The notes under the pieces: model-generated
Told to the model about the DNA's origin: nothing
The model's database searches: none
Seen by the model: the letters and a program-made list of their open reading frames with translations, nothing else
Shown here: positions 44,934 to 55,875 of the stretch, piece after piece
Numbering within the stretch: the stretch's first letter is position 1
Layout of the letters: each line of letters starts with the position of its first letter
DNA from: Litsea cubeba
Lineage: Eukaryota; Streptophyta; Magnoliopsida; Laurales; Lauraceae
Assembly: GCA_012931725.1 (NCBI GenBank)
Contig: CM022945.1
Location: forward strand, 152,606,382-152,670,381
DNA length: 64,000 bases
Reading direction: 5' to 3'
Made by a program: the position numbers and the translations under genes

Positions 44934-46941
44934 TGTTAGTTTTTTCGAAAATTTCTGAAACAAGACCACATCCATTAGTAATCACAAGAATATAATGATC
45001 ATAAATGGGAAGTTCTATGGTTTCGTCTTTTCAAATTGCTCGAGGTAGATGACCCAAACAATATGAGGAAGGCAAAATGCCATAGAGGGTACAATTGTTC
45101 TGATCGCAGGTATGGTAAGCCCGAATGGGCATCCCAGTGACTGCTAGAAGCAATTGTGAACTTAAATTCGACTTATCGAGAAGCAGAGCTTGCTCGAGGT
45201 AAGAAGAATATAAAGTTGGAGTTACAAATGTGCCGGTCGCAATACAGTAGACCCTGAAAGGGCGTACTAGTACCGCTAGACACAAATGTTTTGAGACCGC
45301 ATCTATGAGATGAGATTCTCTGTTTTGAAAGGTCAAGATTGGATTCATCAAAGAGAGCAGATGGTATTCCAATCTGAACACGGGCTCAGCGATTTCCGCG
45401 AGCGCCAGTGCTCAGAAAGAAATGAACCATGATTTCTCGGATCTGAATCTAAAAATGACGAGTTTTTCTTTTGAAAGGCCAATATCGGGTTCATCAAAGA
45501 GAGCAAAAGGCACTCCAATCTGAACACGGGCTCAGCGATTTCCGCGAGCGCCAGTGCTCAGAAAGAAGAAGACCAAGATTTCTCCAATCTAAACCCAAAA
45601 TGACGGAAGTTTTTTTTTTTTTTGAAGATTTTTTTTTTTTTTTTTTTTTTAAAAAAAAATCTTTTTTTTTATTTTTTTTTTATTTTTTTTTTATTTTTTT
45701 TTATTTTTTTTTTTAAGATTTTTTTTTTGAAAATTTTTTTATTTTTTATTTTTTATTTTAAAATTTTTATATTTTTTTTTATTTATTATTTTTTTTTTTA
45801 AAAGACGAGAGAGTACACATAGGCCTCCTAACCCGGTCTTATGAAACCTTGATTGATAGAATTGCCCCCAGGTAAGGGTAGGATTACTTAATGAACCCGT
45901 TTGGAGGACCCTTGCCTAGAACAGTCAAGCTGTCTCCACACTCTGGACAAGGCTTTCCTTTGAATCAACCATGATCAAAGAACACAGTTGGTTTAACCTT
46001 AGTGGTCTATGTCTTTTTTTTTTTTTATATTTATTTTTTATTTTATTTTTATTTTTATGAATTCATCGAAGAGAAACCATGGCCCAAAACCTTAGTCGAA
46101 CAGGCTCAACATTTCTGCAAGCGCGATGAACGATAGGAACAGATCAAGGTTTCTCAATTTTGAATCCAAATTGAGAAATCCAAATTTTTTTTTTTTTTAT
46201 ATATATATATATTTTTTTTTTTTGATTTTTGATGAACTCATCGAAGAGAAACCATGGCCCAAAACCTTAGTCGAACAGGCTCAACATTTCTGCAAGCGCG
46301 ATGAACGATAGGAACGGATCAAGGTTTCTCAATTTTGAATTCAAATTGAGAAAATAAATTTTTTTTTTATATATATATATATATATATTTTTTTTTTTGA
46401 TTTTTTAATGAACTCATCGAAGAGAAACCATGGCCCAAAACCTTAGTCGAACAGGCTCAACATTTCTGCAAGCGCGATGAACGATAGGAACAGATCAAGG
46501 TTTCTCAATTTTGAATCCAAATTGAGAAATCTAAAAAAAATTTTTTTTTTATATATATATATTTTTTTTTTGATTTTTTAATGAACTCATCGAAGAGAAA
46601 CCATGGCCCAAAACCTTAGTCGAACAGGCTCAACATTTCTGCAAGCGCGATGAACGATAGGAACGGATCAAGGTTTCTCAATTTTGAATCCAAATTGAGA
46701 AATCTGATTTTTTTGTTTTTTTTTTTTTAAATTTTTTTTTTTGAAAAGAGAAAGAATGGAAATAAATTCAAAGAATTAGAAATTTCCAAACAAAAAATCT
46801 CATCTCATTTTTTTTGCAGAATTCAACATAGGCCACCAATTTATAAAGTAGCCAAGGAATCAAGAAAAGAAATATAAGCATAGAGCAAAATATATGATAT
46901 GCAAATATTTCATTTCTAGCATCGTGTTCTCAAATAAACGT
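44934..46941 (-). repeat. Element B leader (5' UTR) with tandem repeats
   Basis: From the primer site inward (minus strand): a low-complexity part, four copies of a unit of about 175 bp (46054-46710, each with CATCGAAGAGAAACCATGG and AACAGGCTCAACATTTCTGC), A/T tracts (45613-45800), two copies of a 155-bp unit (45325-45605, CATCAAAGAGAGCA... GCGATTTCCGCGAGCGCC), then unique sequence to the gag ATG. Each 175-bp unit has an exact 11-base hairpin, TTTCTCAATTT/AAATTGAGAAA with a 7-base loop (46150-46178 in one copy). A TTTCAG lies about 20 bases upstream of the ATG. Confidence 0.88.
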
Positions 46942-46959
46942 GTCCCACCGGGTGTGCCA
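46942..46959 (-). promoter_or_regulatory. Primer-binding site of element B
   Basis: On the minus strand TGGCACACCCGGTGGGAC follows the LTR end after a short AGC spacer. Element D has TGGCTCCACCTGGTGGGAC at the same place (50423-50441). The tRNA primer is not assigned with certainty. Confidence 0.7.
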
Positions 46960-46962
46960 GCT

Positions 46963-49336
46963 TGATGGACCGCGCTCCTGCTTGGTTCCTACCGAGGTCG
47001 GCGGACGTGGGAGTCCGTCTGGTCCGACCCTTTCGTAACCGGGGGGCAGGGGCGTGCATCAACATTTCTTTTTTTTGTGGGTGTGCCAGATTTTCTATTT
47101 TACTTGGAATTACAAGTGGTGATCCGGAGGTCAACCTTCGCAAGTAAAAAGGAAATCAACTTCTTTCAAGTTTTTCATTGCACATATATTTAAGAAAAGA
47201 GACATTTTTCTTAGTTTGCCGTGAAAGGCGATTTTTTTGGCATTTATAGCCGATTTTGGCGTTTATAGCCGATTTTTGGCGTTTTATAGCCGATTTTGGC
47301 GTTTATAGCCGATTTACAATCCTTATCAATAATGAAAGACAAGAATTGTGATTTTTGTCTCTTTTAAAAAAAATACAAACTACAATGAAAAGCAAGAAAA
47401 GGAGGATCTAACTTCTCAGGAGATTGTGGAGGACTCGTTTAGATTGACGGTCGCAAGCCATATGTGGGCTTCGCCATCATCCATGCAGATGAGAACAGAG
47501 GATGCTATTTGATTCACTTGGCTTGGCTATAACCTCGGGTTTTTAGAAGACAAAGACCAAAGGAAGGTCCTATGTCCAATAAAAAACCGAGTAGACGGGC
47601 TGAAAAGCCACATCTAAGCCATTGGAGGCAGGAGGAGAAGGCAAGGACCTTGGGGGGGGTACCCCCCAAGGGACTTTTGTCACCTTGTTGCGGTGGCCGG
47701 TGTAGAACTTCCGCAGAGTTTTCTCTCTTTTTCCTTTCTCTGGATTTCTGTGCTTCTCTCTGTCTGTGTGTCTGTCTCTTTTTTCCGATCTGGATTCCTT
47801 TGGAGTGCTCTCCTATTTATAGGCTCTTGGTAGCCATTTAGGAGAGCTTATGGGCTTTTAATGTCATTAAGCCACATAATGGGAGGAGTTACAAAATTGA
47901 TTTGTTTATTTTGTAACTCCTTTTTCTTGGCTTCTGATTGGCCGGAGGAGATTGAGGGCATTTAATCGCCTTTAATCGCCATGATGGGAGGAGTTTCATG
48001 GGTTAAATGCCATGAATCTCTTGACTTGTAACTCCCAAATGCTTGCTTCTGATTGGGCCGTCCAAGGAAATGGATTAATGACTGTAATAAAGCTAGTCAA
48101 TTAATCGCATTAAGTGGTCGCCGAGCAGCTGAAGAGTCGCGGGCCGTGCCACGTCTTTTGGAATTCTTCTGTTGATGATCATCGATGGATCTTCATGTAG
48201 ATCGACATCAGATGACCATGTAATTTCAGGTGTTTGTTGCCAACAGCGGGTCGGTGCCATCTGTCCTGTCGATTTCTCGATCGGGTCGGGTGGAAAGCAC
48301 ACTTTTCTTTGGTTGACCGGGTGGCGATCAATACTGTCTTTGATACTCTTGATGATTTACCCGTGTTTTGGACGGATATCAGAGGACTTGGTGTCTCAAA
48401 AGCATGAATTTTGGAAAGTACCAGAGGCTGGGCTTCTCGAATCGCGAAAAAAACGGCGAAAAACCGGGGTTTCCGGGGCTTTCCCGGCGACCCCGGGGTC
48501 CATGGTCGCCGGCGACCCTGGCCCAGGGTCGCAGGGGCCTGCGACCTTGGGCCAGGGTCGCAGGGGCCTGCGACCCTGGCCCAGGGTCGCAGGGGTCTGC
48601 GACCCTGGGGGGGTTTTCCCCCTTTCTGGTCCCGTTTTGCGTCCGTTTTTGCTCTTTTCTGATTCTTTTTTCTTCTGTACTTTTCTTTGACATTTTGATC
48701 ATTTATTGGCCTGATTTCTTTGTAGGAAACCTGATGAGAATCCTTGCATTTTATTTTGCAAAGTTTCCAATTTCCTGAGAAAGCCGAAGACTTTGTCGCG
48801 CAGAGCTGCCGATTTTCTGTCAAAAGCTGAAACTGGGTCAAACGATGTCGGAATGACCTGAAATTTGGTGTGAAGCCTGCTGAGCAATAAATAAGACCAA
48901 CCATAGGCTTTTGTTTGAGTTTCGAAGCCGTTTGGGGTCCTATCACCTGCAGACTTGCTTTTTGTCGCGATGAAGATGTCGCGGTTTGATGTGCGGTCAA
49001 CCGATGTCCGATTGACTTGAAATTTGACAGGGAACCTATTGGAGTCATTTTAAGATGATCCATAGGTTCTGTCTTGGAAACCATGGTCCCGGAGAGCTTT
49101 ACCGCCGAGAGGCTTGATTTGGCTGTCGGAGAAGCGAAGTTAGGCCAAATGATCTTGAAATGGCTTGAAACTTCTTGTGTACTCCTCTTTTGGCTGTCTG
49201 GAAGAATCTTGCAGTTTTTTGTTTGATTCTGACAAGATTTTATTTTTGGAAGCAGCATTGCCTATTTATGGCAGGTTGCGACTTCATGTAGCTCTTTGGA
49301 TCTTGGAAAGGCAAAGTGACATTTTTGGTGTCAACA
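46963..49336 (-). repeat. Element B 5' LTR
   Basis: Starts on the minus strand TGTTGACACCAAAAATG (49336) and ends GGAGCGCGGTCCATCA (46963); 2374 bp. It has a TATA box at 47815-47821 and three tandem GGTCGCAGGGGCCTGCGACC-type units near 48520-48610 against one in the 3' LTR. A long open frame on the minus strand (48179-49258) spans U3 but has no similarity to any protein I know and is interrupted in the other LTR. Confidence 0.93.
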
Positions 49337-49341
49337 TTAAT

Positions 49342-50419
49342 CTATTTCTTTGGACGGCCCAATCAGAAGCAAGTATCCGGGAGTTACAAGTCAATTGATT
49401 CATGGCATTTAACCCATGAAACTCCTCCCATCATGGCGATTAAAGGCGATTAAATGCCCTCAATCTCCTCCGGCCAATCAGAAGCCAAGAAAAAGGAGTT
49501 ACAAAATAAAGGAATTAAATCCTGTAACTCCTCCCATTATGCGGCTTAATGACAATAAAAGCCCATAAACTCTCCTAAATGGCTACCAAGAGCCTATAAA
49601 TAGGAGACAACCCCAAGCATTCCAGATAGACTGGAGAAAATCTAGAAATTCAAACATAAAAAGGCATCATAAATCTAAGAGAAAGAAAGAGAGAAAACTC
49701 TGCCGAAGTTCGGCACCGACCACCGCTACAAGGTGACAAAAGTCCCTTGGGGGGGAACCCCCCCCCCCCCAAGGTCTTTGCCTTCTCCTTCTGCCTCCAA
49801 TGGCTTAGACGTGGCTTTTCAGCCCGTCTACTTGGTTTTTTATTGGACATAGGACCTCCTTTTGGTCTTTGTCATCCAAAAACCTGAGGTTACAGCCAAG
49901 CTAAGCGAATCAAGAGCATCCTCTGTTCTCATCTGCATGGATGATGGCGAAGTCCACATATGGCTTGCGACTGTTAATCTGAATGAGTCCCCCACAATCT
50001 TCTGAGAAGTTAGATCCTCCTTTTCTTGCTTTTCATTGTAGTTTGTATTTTTCTAAAAGAGACAAAAATCACAACTCTTGTCTTTCATTATTGATAAGAA
50101 ATGTAAATCGGCTATAAACGCCAAAATTGGCTATAAATGCCAAAAAAACCGCCTTTCACTGCAAACCAAGAAAAATGTCTCTTTTCTTAAATATATGTGC
50201 AATAGAAAACTTGAAAGAAGTTGATTTCCGTTTTACTTGCGAAGGTCGATCTCCGGATCACCACTTGTAATCCCAAGTAAAATAAAAAATCTAGCACACC
50301 CACACACAAAAAAAATGTTGATGCACGCCTCTGCCCCCCGGTTACGAAAGGGTCGGACCCAAACGGACTCCCACGTCCGTCGACCTCGGTAGAACCGAGC
50401 AATGAAGCGCTGTCCATCA
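49342..50419 (+). repeat. Element D 5' LTR, right part
   Basis: The LTR continues after the TTAAT duplication (49337-49341) with CTATTTCTTTGGACGGCCC and ends GCGCTGTCCATCA at 50419. The TATA box is TATAAAT 49595-49601 (GAGCCTATAAATAGGAG). A C-run/G-run stretch is at 49748-49772. The joined LTR is about 1.84 kb. Confidence 0.88.
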
Positions 50420-50422
50420 AGC

Positions 50423-50441
50423 TGGCTCCACCTGGTGGGAC
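50423..50441 (+). promoter_or_regulatory. Primer-binding site of element D
   Basis: TGGCTCCACCTGGTGGGAC, three bases after the LTR end, differing from the B site at only a few positions. Confidence 0.68.
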
Positions 50442-50639
50442 TCGTTCATTTGAGAACATGATGCTAGAGATGAAATATTAGATTATCATATCTTTTGCTC
50501 TATGCTTATACTTCTTTTCTCGATTCCTTGGCTACTTTCTAATTGGTGGCCTATGTTGGATTCCGCATCTAAAAAAAATGAGATGAGATTTTTTTTGGAA
50601 ATTCCTAATTCTTTGAATTTATTTCCACTCTTTCTCTTT

Positions 50640-52310
50640 TCAAAAAAAAAAACAAAAAACAAAAAAAATCAGATTTTTCATTTTGGATTCAAAATTGAGA
50701 AACCTTAATCCTTTCCTATCGTTCATCGTGCTTACAAAAATGTTGAGCCTGTTCGACTAAGGTTTTGGGCCATCGTTTCTCTTCGATGAGTTCATTAAAA
50801 ATCTAAAAAAAAATTTAAAATAAAAATAAAATAAAAAAATAAAAAATCAGATTTTTCCAGTTTGGATTCAAAATTGAGAAACCTTGATCCTTTCCTATCG
50901 TTCATCGCGCTTGCAGAATTGTTGAGCCTGTTCGACTAAGGTTTTGGGCCATCGTTTCTCTTCGATGAGTTCATTAAAGATCTAAAAAAAATAAAAGTAG
51001 AAAAAAATAAAAAAAAAAATCAGATTTTTCATTTTGGATTCAAGATTGAGAAACTTGATCCTTTCCTATTGTTCATCGTGCTTGCAGAAATGTTGAGCCT
51101 GTTCGACTAAGGTTTTTGGGCCATCGTTTCTCTTCGATGAGTTCATTAAAAATCTAAAAAAAATAAAATAAAAATAAAATAAAATAAAAATCATAATTTT
51201 CAGTTTGGATTCAAAATTGGGAAACCTTGATCCTTTCCTATCGTTCATTGCGCTTGCAGAAATGTTGGGCCTGTTCGACCAAGGTTTGAGGACATCGTTT
51301 CTCTTCGATGAGTTCATTAAAGATCTAAAAAAAGTAGAAAAAAATTAAAAAAACAGATTTTTCATTTTGGATTCAAAATTGAGAAACCTTGATCCTTTCC
51401 TATCGTTCATCGTGCTTGCAGAAATGTTGAGCCTGTTCGACTAAGGTTTTGGGCCATCGTTTCTCTTCGATGAGTTCATTAAATATCTAAAAACAAAAAA
51501 CAAAAAAAAATCAGATTTTTCAATTTGGATTCAAAATTGAGAAACCTTGATCCTTTCCTATCGTTCATCGCGCTTGCAGAAATATTGAGCCTGTTCGACT
51601 AAGGTTTGAGGCCATCGATTCTATTCGATGAGTTCATTAAAGATCTAAAAAAATAAATAAAAAAAAAACAAAAAAAATCAGATTTTTCATTTTGGATTCA
51701 AAATTGAGAAACCTTGATCATTTCCTATCGTTCATCGTGCTTGTAGAAATGTTAAGCATGTTCGACTAAGGTTTTGGGCTATCGCTTCTCTTCGATGAGT
51801 TCATTAAAGATCTAAAAACAAAAAACAAAAAAAATTAAAATTTTCAATTTGGATTCAAAATTGAGAAACCTTAATCCTTTCCTATCGTTCATCGCGCTTG
51901 CAGAAATGTTGAGCCTGTTCGAGTAAGGTTTGAGGCCATCGTTTCTCTTCGATGAGTTCGTTAAAGATCTAAAATAATAATAATAAAAAAAAAAACAAAA
52001 AAATTAGATTTTTCATTTTGGATTCAAAATTGAGAAACCTTGATCCTTTCCTATCGTTCATCGTGCTTGCAGAGATATTGAGCCTATTCGACTAAGTTTT
52101 TGGGCCATCGTTTCTCTTCGATGAATTCATTAAAGATCTAAAAAACAAAAAAAAAAAAAATCAGATTTTTCAATTTGGATTCAAAATTGAGAAACCTTGA
52201 TCCTTTCCTATCATTCATCGAGCTTGCAGAAATGTTGAGCCTGTTCGACTAAGGTTTTGGGCCATTGTTTCTCTTCGATGAGTTCATTAAAGATCTAAAA
52301 ATAAATAAAA
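50640..52310 (+). repeat. Element D leader: ten-copy tandem array, about 165-180 bp
   Basis: Units with TTGAGAAACCTTGATCCTTTCC, CATCGCGCTTGCAGAAATG and TTCTCTTCGATGAGTTCATT recur at about 50699, 50880, 51051, 51220, 51383, 51540, 51698, 51862, 52034 and 52189. They are separated by A-rich spacers with AAATCTAAAAA. The unit is homologous to the four-copy array in B (46054-46710, opposite strand), so copy number differs between relatives (10 against 4). Unit length is in the range of plant satellite DNA. Confidence 0.92.
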
Positions 52311-53311
52311 AATACATAGACCACTAAGGTTAAACCAACAGCATTCTTTGATCACAGTTGATTCAAGAAAAGCCTTGCCCAGAGTGTGGAGACAGCTTGA
52401 CTGTTCTAGGCAAGGGTCCTCTAAACGGGTTCATTAAGTAATCCTACCCGTACATGGGGGCAATTCTGTTAATCGAGATTTTATAAGACCAGGTTAGGAG
52501 GCCTATGTGTACTCTCTCGTCTTTTAAATAAAAAAATTTTCAAAATAAAATTTTTAAAATAAAAAATAAAAAATAAAAATTTTTAAAAAAAAATCTAAAA
52601 AAAATATTTTTGAAAAAAAATACTAAAAAAAAATTTCCGTCATTTTTGGGTTCAGATTGGAGAAATTTTGGTCTCCTCCTTTCTAAGCACTGGCGCTCGT
52701 GGAAATCGCTGAGCCCGTGTTCAGATTGGAATGCCTTTTGCTCTCTTTGATGAACCCAATCTTGGCCTTTCAAAAAAAAACTCGTCATTTTTGGATTCAG
52801 ATCCGAAAAATTATGGCTCATTTCCTTCTTAGTACTGGCGCTCACGGAAATCGCTGAGACCGTATTTGGATCGGAATACGATCTGCTCTCTTTGATGAAT
52901 CCAATCTTGACCTTTCAAAACAGAGAATCTCATCTCATGGATGCGGTCTTAAAACATTTGTGTCTAGTGATACTAGTACGCCCTTTCAGGGTCTACTGTA
53001 TTCGCGACAGGCACATTTGTAACTCCAACCTTATATTCTTCTTACATCGAGCAAGCTCTGCTTCTCGATAAGTCGAATTTAGGTTCACAATTGCTTCTAG
53101 CAGTCACTAGGACGCTCATTCTGGGCTTACCATACCTGCGATCAGAACAATTGTACACTCTATTGCTTTTTGCCTTCTTCATATTGCTTGGGTCATATCC
53201 CTCGAGCGATTTGAAAAGACAAAACCATAGAACTTCCCATTTATGATCATTATATGCTTATGATTACTAATGGATGTGGTCTTATTTCAGAAATTTTTTG
53301 AAAAACTAACA
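52311..53311 (+). other. Element D leader, unique part
   Basis: It is collinear with the same part of B in opposite orientation: CCTTGCCCAGAGTGTGGAGAC, an A-rich tract (52528-52635), two copies of the 155-bp unit (about 52636-52920) and a region ending in GATGTGGTCTTATTTCAG (53290) just before the gag ATG. No gene is seen. The TTTCAG is a possible splice acceptor (inference). Confidence 0.7.
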
Positions 53312-55875
53312 ATGGCAGCTTCGCTAACCATTACTTTCGATGAGAACAAGCACCAGCTCATGCTTCAACAGAAGCAAACCATGCGCACCTACAAGCGCCC
53401 CATCAGCTGCCGAAGCGTCAACTCCCTCGGCAACTCTCTAAACTCCGGGTCGACCTCGACTCCCCGGACTATCGTCTTTGGGACGCTGGGACCATCCCCA
53501 CTTCCCGAAGAACAAACTGCTCCTTCCAAGAAGCAGAAGCTCGCCTCTCAACATGTCACTACCGTGACACCAAAGGCGAGCACCAAAAGGCCCGAAGCCC
53601 GTGGCAACCCCATGAAGCCTCGACCCGCAAGCGACTAGGTCTATCCCAAGACTTGGTCCCCAAGACCTTCACCAAAATAAAGAAGGTCCCAAATATCCAC
53701 CAAGCCAGCATACCTAGCCCCACTCAAGGAGAACCAGATCTACCCTCTTGCCTACATGAAAAAGGAGAGACCCATCTCCAACATGACTCCCAAGTCAACC
53801 CAGCATGAGCCGGCTTGTTCTCACAAGCCCAAAATCAAGTCATGCATCACTAGGCCTCTACAAGCACCTGTTAAGGCCTACAATCCTGCAGTTCGACCCT
53901 TCATCTCTACAGGGGCCGAACTCGAAAAATTCAAAGCTTCGCTGCAACAGGCGAAGGACCGGGTTTGCATCCTGTCCTTGCCTAACTACAAAGAAGACAG
54001 GCTCGGCTGCTGCGCTCGAGGGAGCACATCCTTCATCGTCAAAGCCCTGCCAAAGCTGACTGAAGCTCAAATTGCTCATCGTATATGCCGCCGCGCGTCG
54101 TATCGACAAAAGAGACTAGAGAAGCAAAGGACCCAGCCTCCTACGCTTCAAGTCTCTCACAAATGGGTCGAAAAAGAAAGACCCAACCAAGTTGCTACTG
54201 TCCATAAGGTTGGAAAAACTAAAAGACGCCAAAAGTCAGCATCCAAAATCCATGTCCGACGTCCGATGACCCGCAGCGTCTCCAGGACAAGAAGACATTA
54301 AGAAGAATCCCCTGCTCCTTCAAGCAAAGGACGGCCGAGTGATCCTTCCTCAAGCTCTTCATAAAAAAGAATGAGCCCCAGCTCAGTCACCAAGATGGTT
54401 TCTTCGTTCGAATCTCGAAGGATGAACGTCTTGGCAACAAATTCTGAGCCACCACCCCGCTATCCACCTCAAGATGATGCGATCAAATGCATCCAGCAGT
54501 TGGAACAAGGCCAACAGAGGATTGAAACTCTAATGGAAAACCTTCTCCTCGCCTTCCAAAATTAGGCGAACAATGAACCTCCTCCGAATCATCAAGATGA
54601 TGATGTAAACGGAGAAGAAAATGAGTCACGCGCCCTTACAAAAAAGGACGTAGACAGTATCCTCGCAAAAGCAAAAGAAGAGGATATACTCAAAGAGCAT
54701 GGGATCAAGCCACCATATCCCTTATGGATGGACTCAGTCCCGTTCCCTACAAAATTCAAGCATCCTACTCTCCAAACATATACGGGGAAAGGATCAGCCA
54801 GACAGCACGTCATCCACTTCAAGATCTTGATGGGAGCTATCGCGGATCAAGATGCACTAAAGATCTGCCTCTTTGCAAGTACCCTAAAAGGTACGGCCTT
54901 CGACTGGTACTCCACTCTGCTGGAGGACTCCATTCGAAATTGGCTATGACTCACTTTAAAGGTGAGGATCATCCCGCTACTATGGCTCAGCTATGCAGCC
55001 TAAAACAGGGGGAGAATGAGTCAACATATGACTTCATTCATAAGTGGAAAGCAATGGCATGCAAATGCTCTGATGTACTGCCACAAGCGTCGCTAGTCGA
55101 CATCTGCCGAAACAACATGAGAGCCAGAATCCGCTCCATGATCATCGACAACAAATCAAAGAACCTGGGAGAACTCCTAGAAGCTTCCATGGAAGCAGAA
55201 ACGGTGATTAAAGACCTCAACAGTCAAAAATCATCAAGAAAAGAGCCAACCGCCATTGCAACCTCTAAACCAAAGAAAAAAGAGGTCCTCAATGTGCAGA
55301 CCAAGTCAGCTCCTCAGCTACCAAAGAAAGCTAAAAACAAGGCTGCTGGTAAGAGACCTGAACTCTCAGATGCCTTCAAAGAGCGAGTAGAAAAGAAATA
55401 CCCGTTCGATGAAGATGTTGGTGAAATCTTCGGGGCTCTCGTGGCAAACGGCAAGCTCACCTTGCCTAAACCCAAAAGACCGAGTGATGTTGGCAAAACC
55501 AACGATCGTCGGTACTATCCATACCACCAGATGATCTCGCATCCTCTCAATCAATGCTTCGTTGTGGGAGAGAAAATAAACGAGATGTGGAAAAATGGAG
55601 TCATCACCTTTGACAAAAACTATGGGTCTGCCTCCGTCAACATGGTGACATGTGGACAAATATCAAAATCACCGAAGAAGATCACTACTTCCTTCAAGGT
55701 GATAAACTTAATCCAAGCGTCCGAGGAACTGGTTCCTTACCCGACACCAGACGGACAACCCATATGGGTACATCCCGATCTCCTGGAAGATGAAAACTGG
55801 GAGGTCGTGAAAACAACGCCTACAGCTCAACAACGAAGGCCGGCTAGGAAACATCTCCTCAAGCTCAAACGGTAA
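53312..55875 (+). pseudogene. Element D gag region
   Basis: Start ATG 53312 (context AACAATGGC). Order as in B: MAASLTITFDENKHQ, a basic Ser/Thr-rich stretch, SRTRRH, a coiled-coil-like IQQLEQGQQRIETLMENLLLAF, PYPLWMDSVPFPTKF, gag core GTAFDWYSTLLEDSIRNW, NESTYDFIHKWKAMACKC, and DRRYYPYHQMISHPLNQCFV (a His/Cys motif). Stops at 53636, 54299, 54362 and 54563 and a deletion near 54945 break it. Most stops correspond to CAG, CAA or TGG in element B, so transitions explain them. Confidence 0.85.

Larger units (their letters stand above)
29008..49336 (-). mobile_element. Tat element B (20,329 bp, minus strand), both LTRs, TSD TTAAT
   Basis: Both LTRs (29008-31322 and 46963-49336) end in TG...CA, and the whole is flanked by a perfect 5-bp duplication TTAAT (29003-29007, 49337-49341). 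Read on the minus strand the order is 5' LTR, primer site, leader with tandem repeats, gag, acidic linker, a 3' remnant of reverse transcriptase, RNase H, second RNase H, integrase, repeat-rich 3' region, an antisense gene, polypurine tract, 3' LTR. Protease and most of reverse transcriptase are missing by a single deletion at about 41546. The LTRs differ mainly by 1-base indels and one repeat expansion, which points to a recent insertion. It sits inside the LTR of element D in opposite orientation. Confidence 0.92.

Noticed and set aside
45471..45716. Frame ending in poly-Phe
   Set aside because: It is produced by T-runs in the leader of element B.
48179..49258. 359-codon open frame on the minus strand
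   Set aside because: It lies inside the 5' LTR of element B (U3), is Pro/Arg-rich because of the GGTCGC repeats, is broken in the paired LTR, and matches no protein I know.
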